A DNA stretch of 64,000 nucleotides from Radiobacillus deserti (GTDB lineage: Bacteria > Bacillota > Bacilli > Bacillales > Amphibacillaceae): assembly GCF_007301515.1 (NCBI RefSeq), contig NZ_CP041666.1:2356001-2420000 (forward strand). Reading direction: 5' to 3'. Positions 25,471-33,859 of this stretch are shown here, one piece after another. The notes under the pieces are model-generated. The model made no database searches. It was given only the letters and a program-made list of their open reading frames with translations, and was not told where the DNA came from. The position numbers and the translations under genes are program-made. Numbering within the stretch: the first letter of the stretch is position 1; every line of letters begins with the position of its first letter.

Positions 25471-25590
25471 CGCTGATATATTTGTTTTCGCTGATAAACG
25501 GAAAAATTCGCTGATATGTAGACTTTTTCGCTGAAATATGAAATTAATCGCTGAAATCCTAAAATTACCGCCGATATATAGGAGCACGCA
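25471..25590. repeat. 20-bp-period repeat locus A (six units)
   Basis: The decamer CGCTGATATA and close variants start at 25471, 25489, 25509, 25529, 25549 and 25569, spaced 18, 20, 20, 20 and 20 bp. The intervening ten bases are AT-rich and not conserved. It fills the gap between the S58 peptidase and yugO. A matching locus lies at 45017. Confidence 0.85.
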
Positions 25591-25661
25591 CTTCCATAAA
25601 AACAAGCATGTTAATTCATCCTCTTTTTTGTCCATACTGAGACAGAAAGGAGATACTTACC

Positions 25662-26663
25662 GTGAACTTACAGCAATTATGGCATTTCTATTTTAGAATT
25701 CCATTATTATATCGTTTGTTTTTAACTGTGATTATACTTATGTTCTTATTCGGTGTCCTTATACATTTTGTAGAGCCTGAAAGCTTTCCTACTATTTTTG
25801 ATGGGGTTTGGTGGGCTTTCGTAACTGGTTCTACTGTCGGATACGGAGATTATGTACCATTAAGCACCATTGGTCGTATGATGGCCATCTTACTCATCCT
25901 AGCTGGTGGCGGTCTCGTTACATTCTACATGGCGACTGTATCAGCCAAAACCGTGAATCTAGAGCATGACTTTTCTAAAGGAAAAGTAAAATATAATGGG
26001 AAAGCTCACATTATATTTGTGGGCTGGAATGAAAGAACGAAGCAATTACTTCACCAGGTTCAAGAGAGACACAGTGAGCAATCCATCGTTCTGATTGATC
26101 AAACGTTAGGTAGCATTCCTGATCAGGACTATAATATTCATTTTATCAGAGGAGATGCCACGGAGGATGAAACATTAAGGAAGGCAAATATAAAAGAAGC
26201 GAACTGTGTCGTCATTACCTCCGATCCTTCGAAAAATGAACGAGAGGCGGATCAACAAAGTATCCTGACGACTGTGGCTATTCGAGGAAATAATCCAAAC
26301 GTCACAATTATTACCGAAATTCTTACGAAAGACCAAACCATCAATGCGACAAGAGCAGGTGCAGACTCTGTGATTCGATCAAACGACTTTATGAGCACAC
26401 TCTTTTACCATGAACTTTTTCGTGATGAGCCCGTTGAACCATTTGATTTAATTTTAGAATTGTTTTCTAACCAACAATTTAAAGAAGTAGAGCTACCAAA
26501 ACATCTAGAAGGTAAAACATTTCTAGATACATCGGATTATTTAGTAGCTTCCGAGCAAATCTTGGTTGGTATAAGAAGAAATGGAGAGCTAATTATCAAC
26601 CCTCCATTCCAAAAAATTATTGCTGCTGAAGATACATTGATTGTTCTGTCGAAATTAGACTAG
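25662..26663 (+). CDS. yugO: potassium channel protein YugO
   Basis: 333 residues: two membrane helices (about 13-35 and 75-98) flanking a pore loop with selectivity filter TVGYGDYVP, then a cytosolic RCK_N domain (starting HIIFVGWNERTKQLL) and a C-terminal TrkA_C-like part. B. subtilis YugO is a K+ channel of this layout, later tied to biofilm electrical signalling. The nucleotide-binding loop has GWNERT in place of a full GXGXXG. A GTG start has AAAGGAG nine bases upstream. Convergent with yugN, overlapping by 9 bp. Confidence 0.92.
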   Translation: MNLQQLWHFYFRIPLLYRLFLTVIILMFLFGVLIHFVEPESFPTIFDGVWWAFVTGSTVGYGDYVPLSTIGRMMAILLILAGGGLVTFYMATVSAKTVNLEHDFSKGKVKYNGKAHIIFVGWNERTKQLLHQVQERHSEQSIVLIDQTLGSIPDQDYNIHFIRGDATEDETLRKANIKEANCVVITSDPSKNEREADQQSILTTVAIRGNNPNVTIITEILTKDQTINATRAGADSVIRSNDFMSTLFYHELFRDEPVEPFDLILELFSNQQFKEVELPKHLEGKTFLDTSDYLVASEQILVGIRRNGELIINPPFQKIIAAEDTLIVLSKLD

Positions 26664-27056
26664 CATGTTCTCTAATTGTTTGATGAGTTTCTTCCCTCTG
26701 TTGACGTATTTTTCAGAAATGTCTGCATCTGAGTCAACAGGGGATTGAAACTGATTAATCATCCCTTGTAGAGCTCCGTTATCTGCATGGTCATCTACTC
26801 CATCCTGATAAATATGAGCTAATACAAACGGACTCCCTAACCGAACGGTTGCTCCAGGTGAATCTAACATCCCTGATTCCACTTTAAAAGGAATACGGAG
26901 ATATTCGTAACCATCCTCGTCTGCCATTTGATAATCAAAAGCTCCTTCGTCGTAATCCCAATTTCCACCAATCACATATCCAAGTGGCTTGAGTTGTTTT
27001 TCTAGTTCATAAAGAGAAAATACTTTATTTTCAAGACTCGAGGCTATCGGAATCAT
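26655..27056 (-). CDS. yugN: YugN-like protein
   Basis: 133 residues, soluble, acidic; YugN-like family (PF08868), function unknown. Typical elements are the N-terminal SSLENKVFSLYELEKQLKPLGYVIGGNWDYDEG (split here by domains of about 12-35) and the central YLRIPFK. Adjacency to yugO is the same as in B. subtilis, which suggests but does not show a link. AAAGGAG precedes the ATG. Confidence 0.9.
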   Translation of the reverse strand: MIPIASSLENKVFSLYELEKQLKPLGYVIGGNWDYDEGAFDYQMADEDGYEYLRIPFKVESGMLDSPGATVRLGSPFVLAHIYQDGVDDHADNGALQGMINQFQSPVDSDADISEKYVNRGKKLIKQLENMLV

Positions 27057-27207
27057 AAAAAAACTCCTTTAAAGATTCTTTACCTTTACTTTACCCCTTC
27101 CAATCAATTTTATGTTTTCTGCAACCTCCATAAAGATAGTTTTCTTACCACTTAAACTCGAAAGTCCCGTATAATAAAAAAGCGAATACATTGAAGGGGT
27201 TACAACT

Positions 27208-28929
27208 ATGTTTGAACTGATGCTTACGATGTTAGAACGACTAGGCATCATTGTTATGATTGCGTTTATTTTGACGCGGTTTCGTTTTTTTAGACAAATG
27301 ATTCATGCTGATCAATTAGGAAAGAAGCAACAGTATCTTGCTATTCTATTCTTTGGCTTTTTCGGAATTATTGGTACCTACTCAGGATTAACATTCAGTC
27401 CCGACTCCTTTCAGTTTGACCGTTGGGCTAATAACCTCTCTTATAATGAAGCATTAGCAAACTCCCGCGTTATTGGGGTTGTCATAGCTGGATTGCTAGG
27501 GGGATATAAAGTCGGAATAGGAGCAGGGTTGATAGCAGGCATCCACCGTTTTAGCTTAGGTGGATTTACCGGATTTGCTTGTGGATTTTCTGCAGTCATC
27601 GCTGGATTGATTTCTGGTGCCTTGCATCGTAAAAATAAACACGTATCGCCAAAGAAAGCGTTCCTTGTTGGTGCTTCAGCAGAAGCTATCCAAATGATGA
27701 TCATCTTATTAGTTGCTCGACCTTTTAATCAGGCATATGATCTTGTACAAGGGATTGGAATTCCTATGATTTTAGCCAATGGAATAGGCTCTGCCATCTT
27801 CTTACTTATTGTACAAAGTGTATTGAATGAGGAAGAAAAAATGGGTGCACTTCAAGCACAAAAGGCACTTCGACTAGCTGAAAGCACGGTTTCCTTCTTA
27901 AGAAAAGGATTAAATCCAGATTCAGCAAAAGGAGTTTGTAGAATCTTGTTACAGGAAGTAGAAGCAAGTGCTATTTCCATTACCGATACGAAGCAAATAT
28001 TATCCCATGTTGGTCTAGCGGATGATCACCATAAGTGTCACTCCCCGATTCAGACCGATGTCACTCGGACCGTAATAGAAAAAGGAACCTTAGTTGTAGC
28101 CAAGCATGAAGATATTCGTTGTAGAGAAGAGGATTGCCCTCTATCTGCCGTCATCGTTGCTCCGTTGAAACAACGAGGCGAGACGATAGGTACACTAAAA
28201 TTTTATTTTCGTTCGGAGAAAGAAATAACGGATGTTGTCATCCAGTTGATGAAAGGGTTAAGCTCATTATTATCCAATCAATTAGATATATCAGAGGCTG
28301 ATCGTGCCTTTGAATTAGCGAAAGAAGCTGAAATACGAGCATTACAAGCACAAATAAGTCCTCATTTTTTATTTAACAGTTTAAACATTATCGTATCCTT
28401 AATTCGCACGAATCCAAACAAAGCTCGAAAATTACTGGTCTCCTTATCCCACTTTTTAAGGCAAAACATACGAGGAACCACTTCTACCTTAACTACTTTG
28501 GAGCAAGAATTGAAACATGTCCGAGCCTATCTCCATATTGAAGAGGCACGCTTTGTCGACCGTTTGACTGTAGATTATGACATAGAAGATCGTTTACTTC
28601 GTCATAAAGTTCCACCACTTCTATTACAGCCGATTGTGGAAAATGCCGTAAAGCATGGAATTAAGGATCGAGAAATAGACTGTCAAATACACATTTCCAT
28701 CCAATCTACCCCAAACGGCAAAACCAAAATATCGGTACGAGACAACGGAGATGGAATGGACGTTCGAAAACAGGGGCACATTTGCAAGGAATTCTATGAG
28801 GAATCTGAAAGTACTGGAATTGGCTTATATAATGTCAATCGCAGGCTTCAAATGATGTATGGCGAAGAATCTCTACTCGTCATAAAAAGCGAACCTATGA
28901 AAGGAACAGAAGTTACATTTGAAATATAA
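27208..28929 (+). CDS. lytS: LytS-family sensor histidine kinase
   Basis: 573 residues: N-terminal 5TM-5TMR_LYT membrane region (about residues 1-205), GAF-like domain (about 220-355) with several Cys (MCRIL-, HKCHS, CREEDCP), then His_kinase with the phospho-acceptor ISPHFLFNSLN near residue 385, and HATPase_c with LQPIVENAVKHG and DNGDGM. Homologues (LytS, BtsS) respond to pyruvate or membrane state. The next gene, 17 bp on, is its response regulator, and the third encodes a CstA-type transporter. A perfect TATAAT at 27170 lacks a good -35. Confidence 0.92.
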   Translation: MFELMLTMLERLGIIVMIAFILTRFRFFRQMIHADQLGKKQQYLAILFFGFFGIIGTYSGLTFSPDSFQFDRWANNLSYNEALANSRVIGVVIAGLLGGYKVGIGAGLIAGIHRFSLGGFTGFACGFSAVIAGLISGALHRKNKHVSPKKAFLVGASAEAIQMMIILLVARPFNQAYDLVQGIGIPMILANGIGSAIFLLIVQSVLNEEEKMGALQAQKALRLAESTVSFLRKGLNPDSAKGVCRILLQEVEASAISITDTKQILSHVGLADDHHKCHSPIQTDVTRTVIEKGTLVVAKHEDIRCREEDCPLSAVIVAPLKQRGETIGTLKFYFRSEKEITDVVIQLMKGLSSLLSNQLDISEADRAFELAKEAEIRALQAQISPHFLFNSLNIIVSLIRTNPNKARKLLVSLSHFLRQNIRGTTSTLTTLEQELKHVRAYLHIEEARFVDRLTVDYDIEDRLLRHKVPPLLLQPIVENAVKHGIKDREIDCQIHISIQSTPNGKTKISVRDNGDGMDVRKQGHICKEFYEESESTGIGLYNVNRRLQMMYGEESLLVIKSEPMKGTEVTFEI

Positions 28930-28946
28930 AGACGGGAGGAACATGT

Positions 28947-29675
28947 ATGAGATCCACAATTTCGGTACTCATCGTGGATGATGAACGGTATAGTAGGGAA
29001 GAATTATCTCATCTTTTATCGACATATCCGCCAATACGTATTGTTGGGGAAGCGGAGTCCGGAGACCAATGTATTACAAAAGCGATTGAACTCCAACCAG
29101 ATGTCATTTTTTTAGACATTGAAATGCCTAAAAGAAACGGAATGGACACCGCTAGTATGCTAAAAGAATTAAAGAAAACACCACTCATTGTGTTTGCTAC
29201 TGCATATCCAGATTTTGCTGTGGAAGCATTTAGGCAAGAAGCAGTAGATTATCTCGTAAAACCATTTGACCCGCAAGAGCTAGATGAAACGGTACAGCGT
29301 TTAGAACGCTATTTACTTAGCAAACAAGAGGAATTAGCTGGACAAACTCCATTTAAGTTAGCCATAGAGGGAGAAGAAATTGTCTATCTAAATCCTCATA
29401 ATATATTGTTCATTTATCGAGATAATCGAGTATCAAAAATCGTAGTAGCTGGCAAAGAATATGAAACCAAAACTCCTTTAAAAGAGCTGGAAGCAAGACT
29501 CAAGGAGTACTCCTTTTTCCGAATTCATAAAAGCTATCTCGTAAACTTAAATCATGTGTCAAGGCTCATTCCATGGTTTAACGGCGCTTATCAGTTAGAA
29601 ATGGATGGCACTGAAGAACTACTTTCGGTCAGCCGAAACTATGTCAAAGCATTACGAGCTCAGCTTGAGCTATAA
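28947..29675 (+). CDS. lytT: LytTR-family response regulator
   Basis: 242 residues: receiver domain (1-120) with the phosphorylated Asp in VIFLDIEMPKRNG and acidic pocket IVDDERYS, switch Thr in FATAYPDFAVEAF, and Lys in YLVKPF; then a LytTR DNA-binding domain (about 140-240) with YIYRDNRVS- and FFRIHKSYLVNLNHV. Pairs with LytS upstream. GGGAGGA precedes the ATG. Regulation of the adjacent cstA is inferred from the neighbourhood. Confidence 0.93.
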   Translation: MRSTISVLIVDDERYSREELSHLLSTYPPIRIVGEAESGDQCITKAIELQPDVIFLDIEMPKRNGMDTASMLKELKKTPLIVFATAYPDFAVEAFRQEAVDYLVKPFDPQELDETVQRLERYLLSKQEELAGQTPFKLAIEGEEIVYLNPHNILFIYRDNRVSKIVVAGKEYETKTPLKELEARLKEYSFFRIHKSYLVNLNHVSRLIPWFNGAYQLEMDGTEELLSVSRNYVKALRAQLEL

Positions 29676-29748
29676 TCAGAACATGTTAACACTTTAAAAC
29701 GACATGTCAATCTTTGAATCAGACACGTTGCCCCCAATTTCTCATAAT

Positions 29749-29762
29749 TGATAACGCTTTCA
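29749..29762 (+). promoter_or_regulatory. cre site (CcpA) before cstA
   Basis: TGATAACGCTTTCA matches the cre consensus TGWAANCGNTNWCA at all but one fixed position. It lies directly upstream of TACAAT (29765-29770), a candidate -10, so CcpA binding would repress. Confidence 0.75.
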
Positions 29763-29801
29763 TATACAATGGATGTAGATATTGGATAAGGAGGAGAACT
29801 A

Positions 29802-31244
29802 ATGTTTACGTTTATTGCCGGAATATTACTTCTTATAATTGGTTATTTTACGTATGGAAAAGTTGTAGAACGAGTATTTGGGGTTAATCATCAGCGTCAA
29901 ACCCCTGCCTTCAGCCATTCCGATGGTGTGGACTATCTTCCGATGAACCAAAAGAAAAATTCACTTGTTCAGCTATTGAACATTGCTGGAGTCGGCCCCA
30001 TCTTCGGTCCAATTATGGGAGCGCTTTACGGTCCTGTCGCCTTCCTGTGGATCGTGTTTGGCTGTATTTTTGCTGGAGCCGTTCATGATTATTTAACTGG
30101 TATGATATCGATTCGAAACCATGGCGCCCATTTGCCAGAACTAGCCGGGAAATTTTTAGGAAAAGTAATGAAGCACGTTGTAAATGGATTTGCTGTTTTG
30201 CTTCTACTTTTAGTAGGTACGGTGTTCGTTACCGCACCAGCTGATTTATTAAACAACTTAATGGGCGGTTGGGCATCCTTGGGGCTAATATTAGCAGCAA
30301 TTTTCATCTATTACATCTTAGCTACTTTACTTCCAATTGATAAAATCATTGGTCGCTTTTACCCAATTTTCGGAGCATTATTATTAATTTCCGCGATTGG
30401 AGTTGGAATTACCTTAATCTTTACAGGCGCTCCAATACCAGAGCTATCTTTTACAAATTTACATCCTGATAATGCCCCAATTTTCCCACTACTATTTTTA
30501 ACAATCTCCTGCGGTGCATTATCTGGATTCCATGCAACCCAAACTCCAATTATTTCTCGTACAACGGAAAATGAAAAGCAAGGTCGCTTCATTTTTTACG
30601 GGATGATGATTGCAGAAGGTATTATCGCGATGATTTGGGCAGCTGCTGCCATGAGCATGTTTAACGGATCTGCTGGATTAAACGAAATACTGGCAAGCGG
30701 TGGTCCAGGTGCGGTTGTAACGGAAGTATCCACGACATTGTTAGGGGCGATAGGTGGAACGCTCGCTGTTCTCGGAGTTATCGTTTTGCCGATTACTTCT
30801 GGGGATACGGCATTCCGTAGTGCTCGAATGATTATTGCAGATTATCTGAACGTAACCCAAAAGAAAACGCTAAACCGTTTATGGATTGCGTTACCGATGT
30901 TTGCTATTTCGTTTCTACTAACCCGAATTGATTTTACCTTGTTATGGAGATATTTCTCTTGGGCAAACCAATCTACCGCTGTTATTGCTTTATGGGTTGG
31001 CGCCATGTATTTGTATATCGCCAAGAAGAATTACTATATCCCAATGATTCCGGGTATATTCATGACAATGGCTACATTCACGTATATATTAAACGCCCAA
31101 ATCGGATTTGGCCTCTCCTTACCAATATCCTATATGGGAGCAGGCATTATAACCGTTGTCATCACATTAACCTTCTTCCGAGGAGCTAAAAAGGCACAAG
31201 AAGCACAAATACCATTGGACGACGAGGTTCCGTTTGTAGCGTAA
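29802..31244 (+). CDS. cstA: CstA/BtsT-family pyruvate or peptide transporter
   Basis: 480 residues, 12 to 14 membrane helices, CstA family (PF02554 then PF13722). Landmarks are DGVDYLPMNQ near residue 45, VGPIFGPIMGALYGP, SGFHATQTPIISRT near residue 245, and LPITSGDTAFRSARM near 330. E. coli relatives CstA and BtsT take up pyruvate; peptide uptake has also been proposed for the family. AAGGAGGAG precedes the ATG. The adjacency to LytST and the cre site suggest induction by substrate and repression by good carbon sources. Confidence 0.92.
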   Translation: MFTFIAGILLLIIGYFTYGKVVERVFGVNHQRQTPAFSHSDGVDYLPMNQKKNSLVQLLNIAGVGPIFGPIMGALYGPVAFLWIVFGCIFAGAVHDYLTGMISIRNHGAHLPELAGKFLGKVMKHVVNGFAVLLLLLVGTVFVTAPADLLNNLMGGWASLGLILAAIFIYYILATLLPIDKIIGRFYPIFGALLLISAIGVGITLIFTGAPIPELSFTNLHPDNAPIFPLLFLTISCGALSGFHATQTPIISRTTENEKQGRFIFYGMMIAEGIIAMIWAAAAMSMFNGSAGLNEILASGGPGAVVTEVSTTLLGAIGGTLAVLGVIVLPITSGDTAFRSARMIIADYLNVTQKKTLNRLWIALPMFAISFLLTRIDFTLLWRYFSWANQSTAVIALWVGAMYLYIAKKNYYIPMIPGIFMTMATFTYILNAQIGFGLSLPISYMGAGIITVVITLTFFRGAKKAQEAQIPLDDEVPFVA

Positions 31245-31257
31245 TTTTTATGAAAAC

Positions 31258-31285
31258 AAAACCCGCTCCGATAAGGGCGGGTTTT
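31258..31285. terminator. bidirectional terminator between cstA and pgi
   Basis: Nine-bp stem AAAACCCGC/GCGGGTTTT with a 10-nt loop; A and T runs at both ends allow use by both convergent genes. Confidence 0.85.
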
Positions 31286-31288
31286 CCA

Positions 31289-32638
31289 TTATTTCAATCT
31301 TTGTTCTAATTTTGCTTTTTCTTCTTCAAATCCAGGTTTTCCCAATAAAGCGAACATGTTCTTCTTATACGCTTCTACTCCTGGCTGATCAAACGGATTT
31401 ACACCTAGGAGGTAGCCACTTACCGCACATGCTTTTTCAAAGAAATATACGGCATATCCAAATGTGTAAGCATCTAGCTTCGGGAGATGAACGATTAGGT
31501 TTGGAACTTGACCATCTGTATGAGCAAGCATTGTACCTTGGTATGCCTTTTGGTTGACTTCATCCACGGTCTTACCGGCTAAATAATTTAGACCATCAAG
31601 ATCTTGGTCCTCTTTCTCTAGTGTAAGATTAGATTTCGGTTCTTCCACATGTAAAACTGTTTCAAATAGATCTCTTCTACCATCTTGAATGTATTGCCCC
31701 ATGGAATGCAAATCCGTTGAGAAATTTGCAGAAGCCGGGAAAATACCCTTTTGATCTTTCCCTTCGCTTTCTCCATATAATTGTTTCCACCATTCAGAGA
31801 AATATTGAAGTGCTGGCTCATAATTCACTAGCATTTCAATCGTTTTTCCTTTATTATACAAAACGTTTCGAACCGCTGCGTATTGATAAGCAGGATTTTC
31901 AAAAAGGTTTTCAGAGCTTAGCTCCTCACGAGCCTTTTGAGCGCCTTCCATCATAGCGTCAATATCAATCCCACTCGCCGCTATTGGTAGAAGACCTACT
32001 GCAGTCAGCACAGAGAAACGGCCACCTACATCGTCTGGAATAACAAAGGATTCATAGCCTTCTTCTGTTGCTAATGTTTTTAATGCACCTTTTGCTTTAT
32101 CTGTTGTGGCATAGATTCTTTTCTTCGCCTCTTCTTTCCCATATTTCTCTTCAAGAAACTTACGGAATACGCGAAAAGCAATAGCTGGCTCAGTTGTTGT
32201 ACCACTTTTCGAAATAACATTAATAGATACATTCTTTCCTTCTAATACTTCTAATAAGTCGTTCATGTATGGTGCACTTATACTATTCCCTACAAATAAC
32301 ACTTGAGGAAAGCCTCTTTTATCTTTGGGAAGTACGTTATAGAAAGAATGGTTTAACATGTCAAGCGCAGCTCTTGCTCCTAAATAAGATCCTCCAATAC
32401 CGATGACAAGCAACACATCAGAATCTGATTGGATTTTTTGAGCTGCTTGCTTAATTCGATCGAACTCTTCTTTATCATAATCTTTCGGTAAATCTAACCA
32501 GCCCAGAAAGTCATTTCCTGCACCTGATTTAGTATGTAACTGTTGATGAGCAAGCTTAACAGGCTCTTGTAAATAGTCTAATTCGTGCTTTTCAAAGAAA
32601 GTTATAGCTTTCTCATACTCGAAGCGAATATAACTCAT
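31289..32638 (-). CDS. pgi: glucose-6-phosphate isomerase
   Basis: 449 residues, close to the 450 of B. subtilis Pgi; interconverts glucose 6-phosphate and fructose 6-phosphate. Sugar-phosphate sites LLVIGIGGSYLGARAAL and ISKSGTTTEPA are intact, with catalytic GGRFSVLTAVGLLPIA, SMGQYIQDG and the C-terminal Gln-Pro-Gly-Val-Glu-Ala-Tyr-Lys segment. The start is ATG 32638 with GGGAGGTAAGG just upstream; an earlier ATG at 32653 precedes that site. Confidence 0.97.
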   Translation of the reverse strand: MSYIRFEYEKAITFFEKHELDYLQEPVKLAHQQLHTKSGAGNDFLGWLDLPKDYDKEEFDRIKQAAQKIQSDSDVLLVIGIGGSYLGARAALDMLNHSFYNVLPKDKRGFPQVLFVGNSISAPYMNDLLEVLEGKNVSINVISKSGTTTEPAIAFRVFRKFLEEKYGKEEAKKRIYATTDKAKGALKTLATEEGYESFVIPDDVGGRFSVLTAVGLLPIAASGIDIDAMMEGAQKAREELSSENLFENPAYQYAAVRNVLYNKGKTIEMLVNYEPALQYFSEWWKQLYGESEGKDQKGIFPASANFSTDLHSMGQYIQDGRRDLFETVLHVEEPKSNLTLEKEDQDLDGLNYLAGKTVDEVNQKAYQGTMLAHTDGQVPNLIVHLPKLDAYTFGYAVYFFEKACAVSGYLLGVNPFDQPGVEAYKKNMFALLGKPGFEEEKAKLEQRLK

Positions 32639-32682
32639 TTCCTTACCTCCCATTGTGTTTGGTTTATAGTGTTCCTTCCTTA

Positions 32683-32711
32683 AATTTACCGAAACGGACT
32701 ATTTAAATCAA
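32683..32711 (-). promoter_or_regulatory. candidate promoter of pgi
   Basis: TTGATT (32706-32711), 17 bp, TAAATT (32683-32688), about 45 bp before the start codon. Confidence 0.55.
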
Positions 32712-32813
32712 GTTATGAAAAAAGAGGGACTATTTGGATTTGGAAAATTGTATAGTTTCAAGCTTGATTTGTCATCCTACTATAGAACGTTATGAAAAGG
32801 AGGTAATGTTACG

Positions 32814-33053
32814 ATGGGCTTTATCAAACGTCTTGCACTATTGTTAGTTATTGTCGGAGCTATCAATTGGGGTCTAGTCGGACTTTTCCAATTTGACTTA
32901 GTTGCCGCAATCTTTGGTGGTGGAGAACAGAGTGGAGCGTTTGCCCGCATCATCTATACGTTAGTTGGGATTAGTGGGCTATTAGCTTTACCATTGCTTT
33001 TCAGAACTTCAGAAGAAACCGCTACGCAAAGAGAAGCAAGATTAGAACGATAA
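32814..33053 (+). CDS. yuzA: DUF378 small membrane protein YuzA
   Basis: 79 residues with two membrane helices and the DUF378 signature VIVGAINWGLVGLFQFDLV, then ARIIYTLVGISGLLAL. Function unknown. AAGGAGGT precedes the ATG. Lies divergent from pgi as part of the B. subtilis-like yug neighbourhood. Confidence 0.92.
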   Translation: MGFIKRLALLLVIVGAINWGLVGLFQFDLVAAIFGGGEQSGAFARIIYTLVGISGLLALPLLFRTSEETATQREARLER

Positions 33054-33093
33054 ATGTTCTCCTGTTGTTTTTTTATCCTTACAATGTTCACAA

Positions 33094-33128
33094 AAAATAC
33101 CTACCAGATTGGACCTGGTAGGTATTTT
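33094..33128. terminator. bidirectional terminator between yuzA and yugI
   Basis: Fourteen-bp stem (33094-33107 with 33115-33128), 7-nt loop, A and T runs at the ends. Confidence 0.9.
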
Positions 33129-33138
33129 CCTATACACA

Positions 33139-33537
33139 TTATTGCTTGAATGTATTTTCTCTTTCTGAGGATTGTTCAATCCATTCTTCCAGTTTATCTT
33201 TTAATGTGTTGAATCCTGCTGGCTGTGCTTCTTGTTGTGGTGTAGCTTTTCCTCGTTGTTTAGGAGCTTGTTTTTTCTCCACTTGCTTTGGTGCTTCTTG
33301 TGTCGCACGAATAGATAAAGAATACTTGTTCTTTTCTTCATCAATATTTAAAATTTTCACTGTAACATCTTGCCCTACAGATAAAAATTCATTTACGTCT
33401 TTTACATATCCGTGTGTGACCTCAGAAATATGTACAAGACCTTGCACCTCATCATTTAACGCAACAAATGCTCCGTACGGCTGAATCCCTGTTACTTTCC
33501 CTTCTACTACTTGACCTTCTTTGAAATTTTCTGTCAT
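33139..33537 (-). CDS. yugI: S1-domain RNA-binding protein YugI (GSP13)
   Basis: 132 residues: an S1 domain at about 5-78 (VVEGKVTGIQPYGAFVALND, GLVHISEVTHGYV, KILNIDEEKNKYSLSIRA) and a Lys/Gln-rich tail. B. subtilis YugI, general stress protein 13, binds ribosomes. The start is taken as ATG 33537 by similarity to the usual short N-terminus; TTG codons at 33546 and 33549 lie against the GGGAG and are less likely. Confidence 0.92.
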   Translation of the reverse strand: MTENFKEGQVVEGKVTGIQPYGAFVALNDEVQGLVHISEVTHGYVKDVNEFLSVGQDVTVKILNIDEEKNKYSLSIRATQEAPKQVEKKQAPKQRGKATPQQEAQPAGFNTLKDKLEEWIEQSSERENTFKQ

Positions 33538-33743
33538 GATGAACAACAACTCCCGATAATTTTTCGTTTTCGTTTCTAATAAGCAATTATTAATTCTATC
33601 ATAGTTGTTAAACCCTAAGCAAAGGATATCCTATTCCCAGCTACTTTTCTTCCATATTTCATGAAAAATTGAATATTTTATGTTTAGATTCTGTCATATG
33701 TGGAAATACTTATTTACGTAAGACTTTCTCGTATTCCCCCTGT

Positions 33744-33778
33744 AAAGCAAAGCAAATGAGCTTTGCTTTTTCTTTTTG
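33744..33778 (+). terminator. orphan plus-strand terminator upstream of patB
   Basis: Ten-bp stem (33744-33753 with 33760-33769), loop AAATGA, followed by TTTCTTTTT. No plus-strand gene precedes it within 690 bp; yugI lies on the other strand. It implies an attenuated patB leader or a small RNA in 33560-33744. Confidence 0.8.
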
Positions 33779-33859
33779 CCTTTCTTCCCCCAAGCACCGT
33801 GCATCCTTCTTTTTTCTATACATGATACACTAGGATTAAGAAGGAAAGGAGGACGTGAC

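Noticed and set aside
25471..25590. Possible CRISPR array
   Set aside because: Repeat units are about 10 bp with 10-bp spacers, far too short, units are degenerate, and no cas gene is near.
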